Of a DNA stretch of 64,000 nt, positions 18,135-25,565 are shown piece after piece. Origin of the DNA: Anaeromyxobacter sp. (GTDB taxonomy: Bacteria; Myxococcota; Myxococcia; Myxococcales; Anaeromyxobacteraceae); contig JADKCZ010000005.1 of NCBI GenBank assembly GCA_016718565.1, positions 124,001 through 188,000 on the forward strand. The letters are read 5' to 3'. Within the stretch, counting starts at the first letter, position 1. Each line of letters starts with the position of its first letter. The notes beneath the pieces are model-generated. The model was given only the letters and a program-made list of their open reading frames with translations, had not been told where the DNA came from and did not search any database. The position numbers were made by a program, and so were the translations under genes.

Positions 18135-19052
18135 ATGCCGCTTCAGCGCCTCCACCGAGCCGTCGACGAGGTCGCCATGTGGGTGGAGGACCGGGTGGCG
18201 CGGCCGCCCCGCCCGTTCCGGCCCGCCCCGGCGGAGCCGCTGGCCTGCTTCGGGCCGCTGCCGTCGCCGCTGCCGGGGGTGGCGCCCGAGCGCGACGGCC
18301 CGTGGCAGGCCCCCTCGCCCTGGCCCGGCGCGCCGCCGCTCGAGGTGCAGGTGACGCGGGCCGGGCCGTCCTCGCGCGGCGTGGCGCTGCTGGTGCCTCC
18401 CTGGAAGATCTCCCGGCCCGGCCTGGTGGCCGGCTGGCGGGAGGTGCTGCTCCGGGCCGGGCTCGACTGCTGGCTGGTGGTGCCGCCCTTCCACATGCGG
18501 CGCGCCACGCCGGGGGCGCGCAGCGGCGAGGGCTTCGTCTCCCCCGACCTCGGGCGGCTGCGCGACGCGGTGGGCCAGCTGGTGCTCGAGCTCAGGGTGC
18601 TCTGCGCGGCGGCGGCGGCGCGCGGCGGGGTGGTGTCGCTGGTGGGGCTCTCGCTGGGCGCGCTCGGCGCCGCCCTGTGCGCCACCGCCCCCGAGGCGCC
18701 CGCCTCGGTGGCGCTGGTGGCGCCGCCGCTCGACCTCGCCGCGGTGCTCGAGCGCACCAGGCTGGGCCGGCGCTACCAGCGGCTGGCGGCGGCCGCCGGC
18801 GCGCCGCTCCCGGAGGCGCACCGGCTGGCCGCGCAGCTGGCCCCCTTCGACCCCGGCGCGCGGCCCCTGGTCTCCCGGCGCGTCTTCCTGGCCGCCGGCC
18901 GCCACGACGGAGTGGCCACGAGGCGCGGCCACCTGCCGGCCGTGCACGGGTGGGGCGTGCTGCCCCGCTGCTACGACCGCGGCCACCTCACCCTGCTCTT
19001 CGCCTGCCGGCCGGTGCGGGCGGACCTGGCGGTCTTCCTCGGCGAGGCCTGA
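18135..19052 (+). CDS. Alpha/beta hydrolase family protein
   Basis: A 305-residue protein with an alpha/beta hydrolase core. The nucleophile elbow is SLVGLSLGALGAA (G-x-S-x-G variant GLSLG). An oxyanion-side stretch ALLVPPWKISRPG precedes it. LAAGRHDGVATRRGH holds a candidate acid residue and the catalytic His is probably in DRGHLTLLF. No signal peptide is present. Substrate is unknown; lipase/esterase-like or thioesterase-like activity is possible. The ATG at 18135 follows AGGGG. Confidence 0.65.
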   Translation: MPLQRLHRAVDEVAMWVEDRVARPPRPFRPAPAEPLACFGPLPSPLPGVAPERDGPWQAPSPWPGAPPLEVQVTRAGPSSRGVALLVPPWKISRPGLVAGWREVLLRAGLDCWLVVPPFHMRRATPGARSGEGFVSPDLGRLRDAVGQLVLELRVLCAAAAARGGVVSLVGLSLGALGAALCATAPEAPASVALVAPPLDLAAVLERTRLGRRYQRLAAAAGAPLPEAHRLAAQLAPFDPGARPLVSRRVFLAAGRHDGVATRRGHLPAVHGWGVLPRCYDRGHLTLLFACRPVRADLAVFLGEA

Positions 19053-19079
19053 GAGGCCCTGAAACCATCCCCTCCCGTC

Positions 19080-19138
19080 GCCGGCCCGCCCGGCGCCCCT
19101 GGCGCGCGGGACGGGGCGCCAGCGGCGGGCTGGCCGGC
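19080..19138 (+). terminator. Large imperfect hairpin downstream of hydrolase gene
   Basis: GGCGCCCC (19092-19099) pairs with GGGGCGCC (19113-19120). Outer arms GCCGGCCCGCC (19080-19090) and a matching GGCGGGC...GGCCGGC (19124-19138) extend the structure with bulges. It lies 28 nt after the hydrolase stop and before the NosL operon, and probably separates the two transcripts. Confidence 0.5.
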
Positions 19139-19294
19139 GCCAACCTGGGGTACACTGCGGCGCGTCCATTCGCCGCAACCGTGCTCTCCGTGCGCCTCTT
19201 CGCTACCAGCCTGGGAATCCTCCGCCCTACCGTCGGGTCTCATCAGACGTCCGGCCTGCGCCGGCGCCGCACCCCACACCCGGAAGGATCCCCC

Positions 19295-19852
19295 ATGAAG
19301 CAGCTCGCCCTGGCCGCGCTCCTGTCGCTGGCCCTCACCCCGCTGGTCTCCCTCGCCGCGCCCACCGACGACGTCAAGGCCGCGCCGTCCTGCCCGCACT
19401 GCGGCATGGACCGCGCGAAGTTCGCCTCCAGCCGCATGGTCATCCAGTTCGACGACGGCACCTCGGCCGGCACCTGCTCGCTGCACTGCGCCGCGGTGGA
19501 CCTGGCGGTCACCCTCGACAAGGCCCCGGTGGCCCTGCAGGTGGCCGACATGACCGGCACGCAGCTGATCGACGCCGAGAAGGCCTTCTGGGTCATGGGC
19601 GGCGGCAAGCCGGGCGTCATGACCAAGCGGGCCAAGTGGGCCTTCGCCGACAAGGCGGCCGCCGAGGCCTTCGCCAAGGAGCAGGGCGCCGCGCTGGTGA
19701 CCTTCGAGGAGGCCCTGCGCGCCTCCTACGAGGACATGTACCAGGACACCAAGATGATCCGCGAGAAGCGGAAGATGATGCGCCAGAAGATGATGATGGA
19801 GAAGGCGGCCGGCCACGGCGGCGAGAAGCCGGCCGAGCCCGCCAAGCACTGA
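19295..19852 (+). CDS. NosL-like metal-binding protein 1
   Basis: A 185-residue exported protein. A Sec signal peptide (MKQLALAALLSLALTPLVSLAA) is followed directly by the NosL-type site CPHCGMDRAKF (Cys-x-x-Cys-Gly-Met), then TCSLHCAA with a second Cys pair, and a NosL fold with WVMGGGKPGVM. The tail is Lys/Met-rich (KMMRQKMMMEKAAGHGGE), which could add weak metal binding. Known NosL proteins bind Cu(I) and help mature the copper site of N2O reductase. GGAAGG at 19282-19287 supports the ATG. It is the first gene of a six-gene operon; a second NosL follows after 5 nt. Confidence 0.85.
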   Translation: MKQLALAALLSLALTPLVSLAAPTDDVKAAPSCPHCGMDRAKFASSRMVIQFDDGTSAGTCSLHCAAVDLAVTLDKAPVALQVADMTGTQLIDAEKAFWVMGGGKPGVMTKRAKWAFADKAAAEAFAKEQGAALVTFEEALRASYEDMYQDTKMIREKRKMMRQKMMMEKAAGHGGEKPAEPAKH

Positions 19853-19857
19853 CCGAG

Positions 19858-20412
19858 ATGACCACCCTGCGCCACCCCGTGGCCCGGTCCGCCGGGCTCG
19901 CCCTGCTCCTCGGCCTGGCCGTCGCGGCCGCACCCGCGGCGGCCCAGCCGGCCGGGCCGGCCCGCCAGGCCGCGGCCGGCGCCCCCGCCGCCGCCCAGCC
20001 CCAGGCGCGCCCCGGCCCGGGCGACAAGTGCCCGGTGTGCGGCATGTTCGTGGCCAAGTACCCGGACTGGGTGGCCGGGGTGGTCTTCCGCGACGGCGCC
20101 GTCGCCTGGTTCGACGGCGCCAAGGACCTCTTCAAGTTCCTCCTCAAGCCGGAGCGCTACGGCCCGGCCCGGCGCGGCGCCGACGTGGTCCGGGTCTTCG
20201 TCACCGACTACTACGCGGTCACCCAGGTGGACGCCCGGGACGCCTGGTTCGTCATCGGCAGCGACGTCTTCGGCCCCATGGGCACCGAGCTGGTGCCCTT
20301 CGGCACCGAGGCCGACGCCCGCGAGTTCCTGACCGACCACCACGGCAGCGGCGTCCTGCGCTTCTCCGAGGTGGGCGCGGCCACCATCAAGCAGCTGCAG
20401 GACCCGGGATGA
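19858..20412 (+). CDS. NosL-like metal-binding protein 2
   Basis: A 184-residue second NosL-family protein. Its signal peptide runs to about residue 27 (LALLLGLAVAAAPAAAQ). An Ala/Pro/Gln linker follows, then KCPVCGMFVAKYPDW, the NosL C-x-x-C-G-M site, and the fold VVFRDGAVAWFDGAKDLF ... FGPMGTELVPFG. There is no lipobox. It differs clearly from the first copy outside the motif, so the pair is old rather than a fresh duplication. The stop overlaps the start of the next gene by ATGA. Confidence 0.85.
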   Translation: MTTLRHPVARSAGLALLLGLAVAAAPAAAQPAGPARQAAAGAPAAAQPQARPGPGDKCPVCGMFVAKYPDWVAGVVFRDGAVAWFDGAKDLFKFLLKPERYGPARRGADVVRVFVTDYYAVTQVDARDAWFVIGSDVFGPMGTELVPFGTEADAREFLTDHHGSGVLRFSEVGAATIKQLQDPG

Positions 20413-20693
20413 GGCGGTCGGACGGGCTGCTGCTGGTGGTGCTCCTGGCCCTGCTGCTGGGCGAGCTGTGCTGGCTCGACGCCGAGGGCCGGCGCCGCGA
20501 CCTGGGCGGCCAGGCGGCGCGGGCCTCCATCGTGCGGCGCCTGGGCCTGACCGACCTGGTGCTCTCCACCGAGGCGCGCTACACGCGCCACCCGTCGCAG
20601 GCCGACCGCTTCGCCCCGTTCCAGGACCACCCGCACGCGCTCGACCACTTCCCGTCGGGCTCGGTGGTGGCGCCGCCCCCCGCCCTCCGATGA
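20409..20693 (+). CDS. Small single-TM protein of the NosL/ABC operon
   Basis: A 94-residue protein with one N-terminal TM segment (about residues 6-22, LLLVVLLALLLGELCWL) and a short soluble tail. The tail ends with TEARYTRHPSQADRF, PFQDHPHALDHFPSGS, a His/Pro-rich pattern that I recall next to similar ABC systems in other delta- and epsilon-proteobacteria. Both flanking genes overlap it by 4 nt (ATGA). Function is unknown. His residues in the tail could contact metal, but this is inference. Confidence 0.75.
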   Translation: MRRSDGLLLVVLLALLLGELCWLDAEGRRRDLGGQAARASIVRRLGLTDLVLSTEARYTRHPSQADRFAPFQDHPHALDHFPSGSVVAPPPALR

Positions 20694-21832
20694 CCTTCCG
20701 CGCCTGGCTGGAGCGGCAGCGCTCCCTCGTCGACTTCACGCTGGCCTCGCTGGCGCGCCGCAAGGGCAAGAACCTCTCCCTGCTGCTGGTCTACGCCCTG
20801 ATCGTCTTCGCGGTGGCCTCGACCCTGTTCTTCACGCAGGCGCTGCGCGCCGAGGCCAGGCTGGTGCTGGCCGACGCCCCCGACGTGGTGGTGCAGCGCA
20901 TGGTGGCCGGGCGCCACGACCCCATCCCGGCCGCCCACCTGGCCGAGCTGGGCAAGCTGCGCGGCGTGCGCGCCGCCGAGGGGCGGCGCTGGGGCTACTA
21001 CTTCGACCGCGGCAGCAAGGCCAACCTCACCGTGCAGGCCCCCGCCGCGTTCTGGGGCGCGCCGGGCGAGGTGGTCATCGGCGAGGGGGTGGCGCGGGCC
21101 CGCGAGGTGGCGGCCGGCTCCGAGTTCCCCATGCGCGGCGCCGCCGGGGGCTTCGTCTTCTTCCGCGTCCGCGAGGTCATCCCGGCCGCCTCGGCGCTGG
21201 TCTCGTCCGACCTGGTGCTGATGAGCGGCGACGACTTCCAGCGGCTCTTCGGGCCCGACCCGGACCGCTTCACCGACATCGCCCTCACCGTGCCCAACGC
21301 CAAGGAGGTGGTCACGGTGGCCGAGAAGGTGATCAAGCTGCTGCCCGACGCCCGCGCCATCACCAAGCTGGAGATGGCCCGCACCTACGAGTCGGTCTTC
21401 GACTGGCGCTCCGGCCTGGTGGTCATCGTGCTGGCCACCTCGGTGCTGGCCTTCGCGGTGGTGGCCTGGGACAAGGCGGCCGGCCTGTCGGCCGAGGAGC
21501 GGCGAGAGATCGGCATCTTGAAGGCGCTCGGCTGGGAGACCTCCGACGTCCTGCTGGTGAAGCTCTGGGAGGGGGCGGTGGTCTCGCTGCTGGCCTTCGC
21601 TGCCGGGGTGCTGGGCGCCTACGCCCACGTCTTCCTGGGCTCGGCCTCGCTCTTCGCCCCGGTGCTGAAGGGCTGGTCCACCCTCTCGCCCGAGTTCCGC
21701 CTCACCCCGGACGTGAGCGCCCTGCAGGTGGCCACCCTCTTCTTCCTGACGGTGGTGCCCTACACCGTGGCCACCGTGGCGCCGGCCTGGCGCGCCGCCA
21801 CCACCGACCCCGACGCGGTGATGCGCTCATGA
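20690..21832 (+). CDS. ABC transporter permease, FtsX/MacB type
   Basis: A 380-residue permease of the FtsX-like (MacB_PCD plus FtsX) family. TM1 is at about residues 27-49, followed by a ~190-residue periplasmic domain, and three C-terminal TM segments at about 243-262, 291-318 and 346-368. The EERREIGILKALGWETSDV segment before TM3 is the coupling-helix signature of this family. Such transporters act as mechanotransducers or exporters rather than importers. It pairs with the ATPase directly downstream, overlapping it by ATGA. Confidence 0.9.
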   Translation: MTFRAWLERQRSLVDFTLASLARRKGKNLSLLLVYALIVFAVASTLFFTQALRAEARLVLADAPDVVVQRMVAGRHDPIPAAHLAELGKLRGVRAAEGRRWGYYFDRGSKANLTVQAPAAFWGAPGEVVIGEGVARAREVAAGSEFPMRGAAGGFVFFRVREVIPAASALVSSDLVLMSGDDFQRLFGPDPDRFTDIALTVPNAKEVVTVAEKVIKLLPDARAITKLEMARTYESVFDWRSGLVVIVLATSVLAFAVVAWDKAAGLSAEERREIGILKALGWETSDVLLVKLWEGAVVSLLAFAAGVLGAYAHVFLGSASLFAPVLKGWSTLSPEFRLTPDVSALQVATLFFLTVVPYTVATVAPAWRAATTDPDAVMRS

Positions 21833-22515
21833 GCCTGATCGAGCTCAAGGACGTCCGGCGCGTCTTCCACCAGGGCCGCCCCGACGAGCTGACGGCGGTG
21901 GCGGGGGTGACGCTGGCCATCGACGCCGGCGCGGTCACGGTGCTGCGCGGGCCGAGCGGCTCGGGCAAGACCAGCCTGCTGGCGCTGGTGGGTGGCATGG
22001 CCCGGCCCACCTCGGGGCGCATCCTGCTGGGCGACCGTGAGCTCACCAGCCTGCCGGAGCGCTTCCTCACCGAGATCCGCCGCCGCACCTTCGGCTTCAT
22101 CTTCCAGCAGTTCCACCTGGTGCGCGGCCTGACCGCCCTCGAGAACGTCATGCTGCCGGCCACGCCGCTCGGCCTCCCCCGCGCCGAGCTGACCGGCCGG
22201 GCGCTGGCGCTGCTGGAGCGGCTCTCGGTGGGCCACCGGGCCAGGGCCCGGGCCGACTGGCTCTCAGGCGGCGAGGCGCAGCGGGTGGCCATCGCGCGCG
22301 CGCTCATCAACCAGCCAAGCGTCATCGTGGCCGACGAGCCCACCGCCCACCTCGACAGCAAGCTCTCCGCCGAGTTCCTGGAGATCGTGGCCGGCCTGAA
22401 GCGGGACGGGAAGACGGTGGTCATCGCCAGCCACGACCCGCTGGTCTTCGACGCCGGCGTGGTGGACCGCACCGTCTCCATGCGCGACGGGCGGGTCGAG
22501 GACGACGGCCGGTGA
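21829..22515 (+). CDS. ABC transporter ATP-binding protein (LolD/MacB type)
   Basis: A 228-residue ATPase. Walker A GPSGSGKTS, the Q loop FIFQQFHLV, the signature LSGGEAQR, Walker B VIVADEPTAHLD and the switch His in VVIASHDPLVF are all intact, so it should be active. Length and the RRTFGFIFQQFHLVRGLTALENV segment match the MacB/LolD subfamily that drives FtsX-type permeases. It overlaps the permease gene at the front and the CPFC membrane protein gene at the back (GTGA). Confidence 0.95.
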   Translation: MSLIELKDVRRVFHQGRPDELTAVAGVTLAIDAGAVTVLRGPSGSGKTSLLALVGGMARPTSGRILLGDRELTSLPERFLTEIRRRTFGFIFQQFHLVRGLTALENVMLPATPLGLPRAELTGRALALLERLSVGHRARARADWLSGGEAQRVAIARALINQPSVIVADEPTAHLDSKLSAEFLEIVAGLKRDGKTVVIASHDPLVFDAGVVDRTVSMRDGRVEDDGR

Positions 22516-23504
22516 TCGTCAACCCGGCCGTCATCGCGCTGGTGGGCGGCGCCGCCATGGGCGCGGTGCTGGTGGGCGCCGCCGCCTGGCAGGGCGCGGC
22601 GGTGCTGCGCCACTGGGACCTGCACAGCGGCAGCGAGCGGCAGCTGGAGCTGGAGCGGCGCACCTACCTGGTCTCCACCCTGCTGGGCTACGCGCTGGCC
22701 TTCGAGATCCTCTCACTCTTCCTCTTCGTCTTCACCGCCGACGCGCTGGCGCCGCAGTTCACCGGCGCCATGTGCGCCGCCGGATCGCTCAAGGTCAGCC
22801 CCTGGGGCTACCCGGTGCTGCTGCTCAAGCTGGGCAACGCCGTGCTGGCCGGGCTGTGGCTGCTCCTCGACCACGCCGACTCCAAGGGCTACGACTACCC
22901 GCTCATCCGGGTGAAGTACGCGCTCCTGCTGGTGCTGGCCGCACCGGTGCTGCTGGAGGCGGGGCTGCAGGCGGCCTACTTCGCCGACCTCAGGCCGGAG
23001 GTCATCACCTCCTGCTGCGGCAGCCTCTTCGGCGAGGGCGGCACGGGGGTCGGAGCCGACCTGGCCTCGCTGCCGCCGGCCGCCTCCGGGGTGGCGCTCT
23101 TCGCCTCGCTGGGCGCCGCCATCGGGGCGGCCCTGCTCTTCCGGCTGAGCGGGCGCGGCGCGGCGGTGACCGGCCTGCTCTCGGCGGCGGCGCTGCCGGT
23201 GGCCCTGGCGGCGGTGGTCAGCTTCGTGTCGCCCTACGTCTACGAGCTGCCCACCCACCACTGCCCGTTCTGCCTGCTGCAGCGCGAGTACCACCACCTG
23301 GGCTACCCGCTCTACGCCGCCCTGCTGGCCGGCGTGGTGGCCGGCGCCGGGGTGGGGCTGCTGGCGCCCTTCCGCCGCATCCCCAGCCTGGCCGAGGCCA
23401 TCCCGGCGCTGCAGCGCCGCCTGGCCGGGGCGGCCGTGGTGCTGCTCGGCATCTTCACCCTGCTGGTGACCTGGAAGGTGCTGGGGTCGGGCCTGCGGAT
23501 GTGA
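22512..23504 (+). CDS. Polytopic membrane protein with CPFC motif
   Basis: A 330-residue membrane protein with about eight TM segments. Two features stand out: VITSCCGSLF in a loop near the middle, and LPTHHCPFCLLQREYHHLGY before a late TM segment, which places a Cys-Pro-x-Cys redox or metal site beside several His residues. The GTG at 22512 overlaps the ATPase stop. I recognise no named family. Its fixed place at the end of the operon suggests it completes the pathway, for example by receiving metal or electrons. Confidence 0.8.
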   Translation: MIVNPAVIALVGGAAMGAVLVGAAAWQGAAVLRHWDLHSGSERQLELERRTYLVSTLLGYALAFEILSLFLFVFTADALAPQFTGAMCAAGSLKVSPWGYPVLLLKLGNAVLAGLWLLLDHADSKGYDYPLIRVKYALLLVLAAPVLLEAGLQAAYFADLRPEVITSCCGSLFGEGGTGVGADLASLPPAASGVALFASLGAAIGAALLFRLSGRGAAVTGLLSAAALPVALAAVVSFVSPYVYELPTHHCPFCLLQREYHHLGYPLYAALLAGVVAGAGVGLLAPFRRIPSLAEAIPALQRRLAGAAVVLLGIFTLLVTWKVLGSGLRM

Positions 23505-23507
23505 GGC

Positions 23508-23533
23508 GGCGCCCGGCCCCGTCGGCCGGCGCC
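23508..23533. terminator. Hairpin between converging operons
   Basis: GGCGCCCGGCC (23508-23518) pairs with GGCCGGCGCC (23524-23533) with a single bulge. It fills nearly all of the 30 nt between the CPFC membrane protein stop and the dctP stop on the other strand. Confidence 0.6.
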
Positions 23534-23534
23534 C

Positions 23535-24527
23535 CTACCGCTTCCCCGCCGCGGCCCGGCAGGCGTCGCGCGCCGCCTTCACCTCGTCGAAGAAGGGCGC
23601 CGGCACCACCCCGCCGCGCACCACCGGCCAGCTCTTCTCCATGGCGGCGCGCCAGGGGGCCGGGTCCACCGTCACCACGTTCAGCCCCTGCTTCTTCATG
23701 GCGGTGACGGCGTCGGCGCCCAGCCGCTTCACCTCGGCGTCCACCTTGACGCCCAGCTCCACGGCGATGGCGGCCAGCTTGACCCGCACCTCGGGGGCGA
23801 TCTTCTCCCAGGTCTCCTTGCGCACGATGGTGGCGCCGAAGATGTAGCCCCAGGGGAGGTCGGTCATGTAGCTGGCCTTCTCGAAGAGCCGGGTGGTCAG
23901 CACGTAGAGGGGAACGTTGGTGACGCAGTCGATCATGCCGGTCTGCAGCGAGGGCACCATGTCGGTGGAGGAGAGCACCACCGGCCGGAAGCCCACCGCG
24001 CGGAAGGCCTCCACGCTCTTGGGGTCGCCCTCCCAGGCGAAGATCTTGGCGGCGGCCATCTCGGTCGGCGTCCGGTAGGGCGCCCGGCAGAAGAGCGACA
24101 TGGCGCCGATGCGGCTCCACTGCAGCACCACGAACCCCTTCTGGTCGAAGCCGGCCTCCAGCTTGGCGCGCACCTTCTGGAAGGCGCACTCCACCTCGGC
24201 CTCGTCGCCGAAGAAGGTGGGCAGGGAGAGCATCTGCGGCTCGGGCAGCACGTCGTGCATGCCCACGTTGGTGATGGCGGCGGCCTGCAGCTGGTTGATC
24301 CCCATCTTGCGGACCATGTCGCCCTCGCTGCCCTGGGCGCCGCCGGCGTAGACCTTGAGCTTGACGGTGCCGCCGGAGGCGGCGTCCCAGCGCTGCGTCA
24401 TCTCCTTGAGGATCTCGTGCCAGGAGGAGCCGGCCGGGGCCAGCGTGGCCAGCTTGACGGTGGTGACCTGGGCCGGGGCGGCCGGGGCCAGGGCCGCCAG
24501 CAGGGCGGCGAGGACGAGCTTCTTCAC
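23535..24527 (-). CDS. TRAP transporter solute-binding protein (DctP)
   Basis: A 330-residue periplasmic binding protein of the DctP family, which delivers organic acids or other small anions to a TRAP permease. The signal peptide is MKKLVLAALLAALAPAAPAQ. Family features are LATLAPAGSSWHEILKEMTQ, KVYAGGAQGSEGDMVRKM, LPTFFGDEAEVECAFQKV and DCVTNVPLYVLTTRLFEKASY. The ligand cannot be read from the sequence. It follows the TatT gene by 28 nt and shares its transcript; the permease is on the opposite strand. Confidence 0.93.
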   Translation of the reverse strand: MKKLVLAALLAALAPAAPAQVTTVKLATLAPAGSSWHEILKEMTQRWDAASGGTVKLKVYAGGAQGSEGDMVRKMGINQLQAAAITNVGMHDVLPEPQMLSLPTFFGDEAEVECAFQKVRAKLEAGFDQKGFVVLQWSRIGAMSLFCRAPYRTPTEMAAAKIFAWEGDPKSVEAFRAVGFRPVVLSSTDMVPSLQTGMIDCVTNVPLYVLTTRLFEKASYMTDLPWGYIFGATIVRKETWEKIAPEVRVKLAAIAVELGVKVDAEVKRLGADAVTAMKKQGLNVVTVDPAPWRAAMEKSWPVVRGGVVPAPFFDEVKAARDACRAAAGKR

Positions 24528-24555
24528 GGGGTCACCTTCTCGGGCGTGGGGCGGT

Positions 24556-25479
24556 TCAGAGGAACAGGTCGTCGACGTGGTCGAGCAGCTGGCGGGCGCG
24601 GCGCTGCGACAGGACGTTCACCAGCCGGTGGCGCGGTGAGGCGTTCGGGTCCACCGAGAGGACCTCCTCCAGCGTGGCCGTGAAGGCGGCCCGGTCCTGC
24701 GCCTGGACCAGGTACCCCTCCGCATAGGCGACGCGCGGGCCCACCTTCTTGTTCATCGAGAGCGCCAGCGCCCGGTCCAGGTGGGCCTTGACGCGCTCCG
24801 GCCCGCCGCCCTCGGCGGCGCTGCGGGTGGCCAGGTAGGAGACGAAGAACTCGTGCAGCGCCCCCTCGCCCCAGGCCTCGTCGAGCGCCAGGGCCCGCTC
24901 CATCATGGCCACCGGCACCGGCAGCTCGGCCACCAGCCCCATGTCGCCCTTGCCGTTCACGATGGCCAGCACCCAGGCCGAGGCGGTCCAGTAGAGGGCG
25001 CCGACGTCCTCCTTCCGGGCCCGGTCCAGCAGGGCGGCCGGGTGGCGCGCCTCGCGCAGCGCCTGGCCCAGGCCGTCCCGCCGCTCGTCGAGGGCCCTGA
25101 GGCCGTAGTCGCGAGCGCGCAGGAAGAGCCGCCGGGCGCGGTCGCGCAGCGCCCGGACCTCGCCGAGCCGGCCGGCCAGGTCGGCCTCGTCGGCGTCGCT
25201 GGCCACGAAGGCGTAGCCGTACTGGGTGAAGCCGGCCGCCAGGGTCTCCAGCAGCCGCTCGTCCTCGGGCTGGGACTCCAGCACCCCCTCCATGGTCTTC
25301 AGCCCGAAGGGGACGGCGGCGCGCACCAGCTCGGGGTCCTCGTCGGTGGCGTAGGCGTCGCCGCCGGAGGTGAGGGCGCGGGCGGCGATCTTGCTCGCCA
25401 GTCCACCACAGCCGAGGAGCGGCAGGAGCGCCGCCGCGAGGAGCGCCGCGCGGCGCAGGGAGGGGGAGGGGCTGGTCAT
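24556..25479 (-). CDS. TatT-like TRAP-associated lipoprotein
   Basis: A 307-residue lipoprotein with lipobox LLGC (Cys24). It matches the TatT (TRAP-associated TPR) family: GLASKIAARALTSGGDAYATDEDPELVRAAVPF, then helical TPR-like repeats, FLRARDYGLRAL, DVGALYWTASAWVLAI and AELPVPVAMMERALALD. In Treponema TatT-TatP the trimeric lipoprotein binds the DctP-type partner and may pass hydrophobic ligands to it. Adjacency to dctP fits this. The ATG at 25479 is divergent from the permease gene. Confidence 0.85.
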   Translation of the reverse strand: MTSPSPSLRRAALLAAALLPLLGCGGLASKIAARALTSGGDAYATDEDPELVRAAVPFGLKTMEGVLESQPEDERLLETLAAGFTQYGYAFVASDADEADLAGRLGEVRALRDRARRLFLRARDYGLRALDERRDGLGQALREARHPAALLDRARKEDVGALYWTASAWVLAIVNGKGDMGLVAELPVPVAMMERALALDEAWGEGALHEFFVSYLATRSAAEGGGPERVKAHLDRALALSMNKKVGPRVAYAEGYLVQAQDRAAFTATLEEVLSVDPNASPRHRLVNVLSQRRARQLLDHVDDLFL

Positions 25480-25565
25480 GGGAGGGTCCCCGGAGGGCGT
25501 TTCGCGTGGTAGCTATAGGAGCCCTCGTTCCACGGGTCAACGCCCCAGGGGTCGCCAGAGCCACC

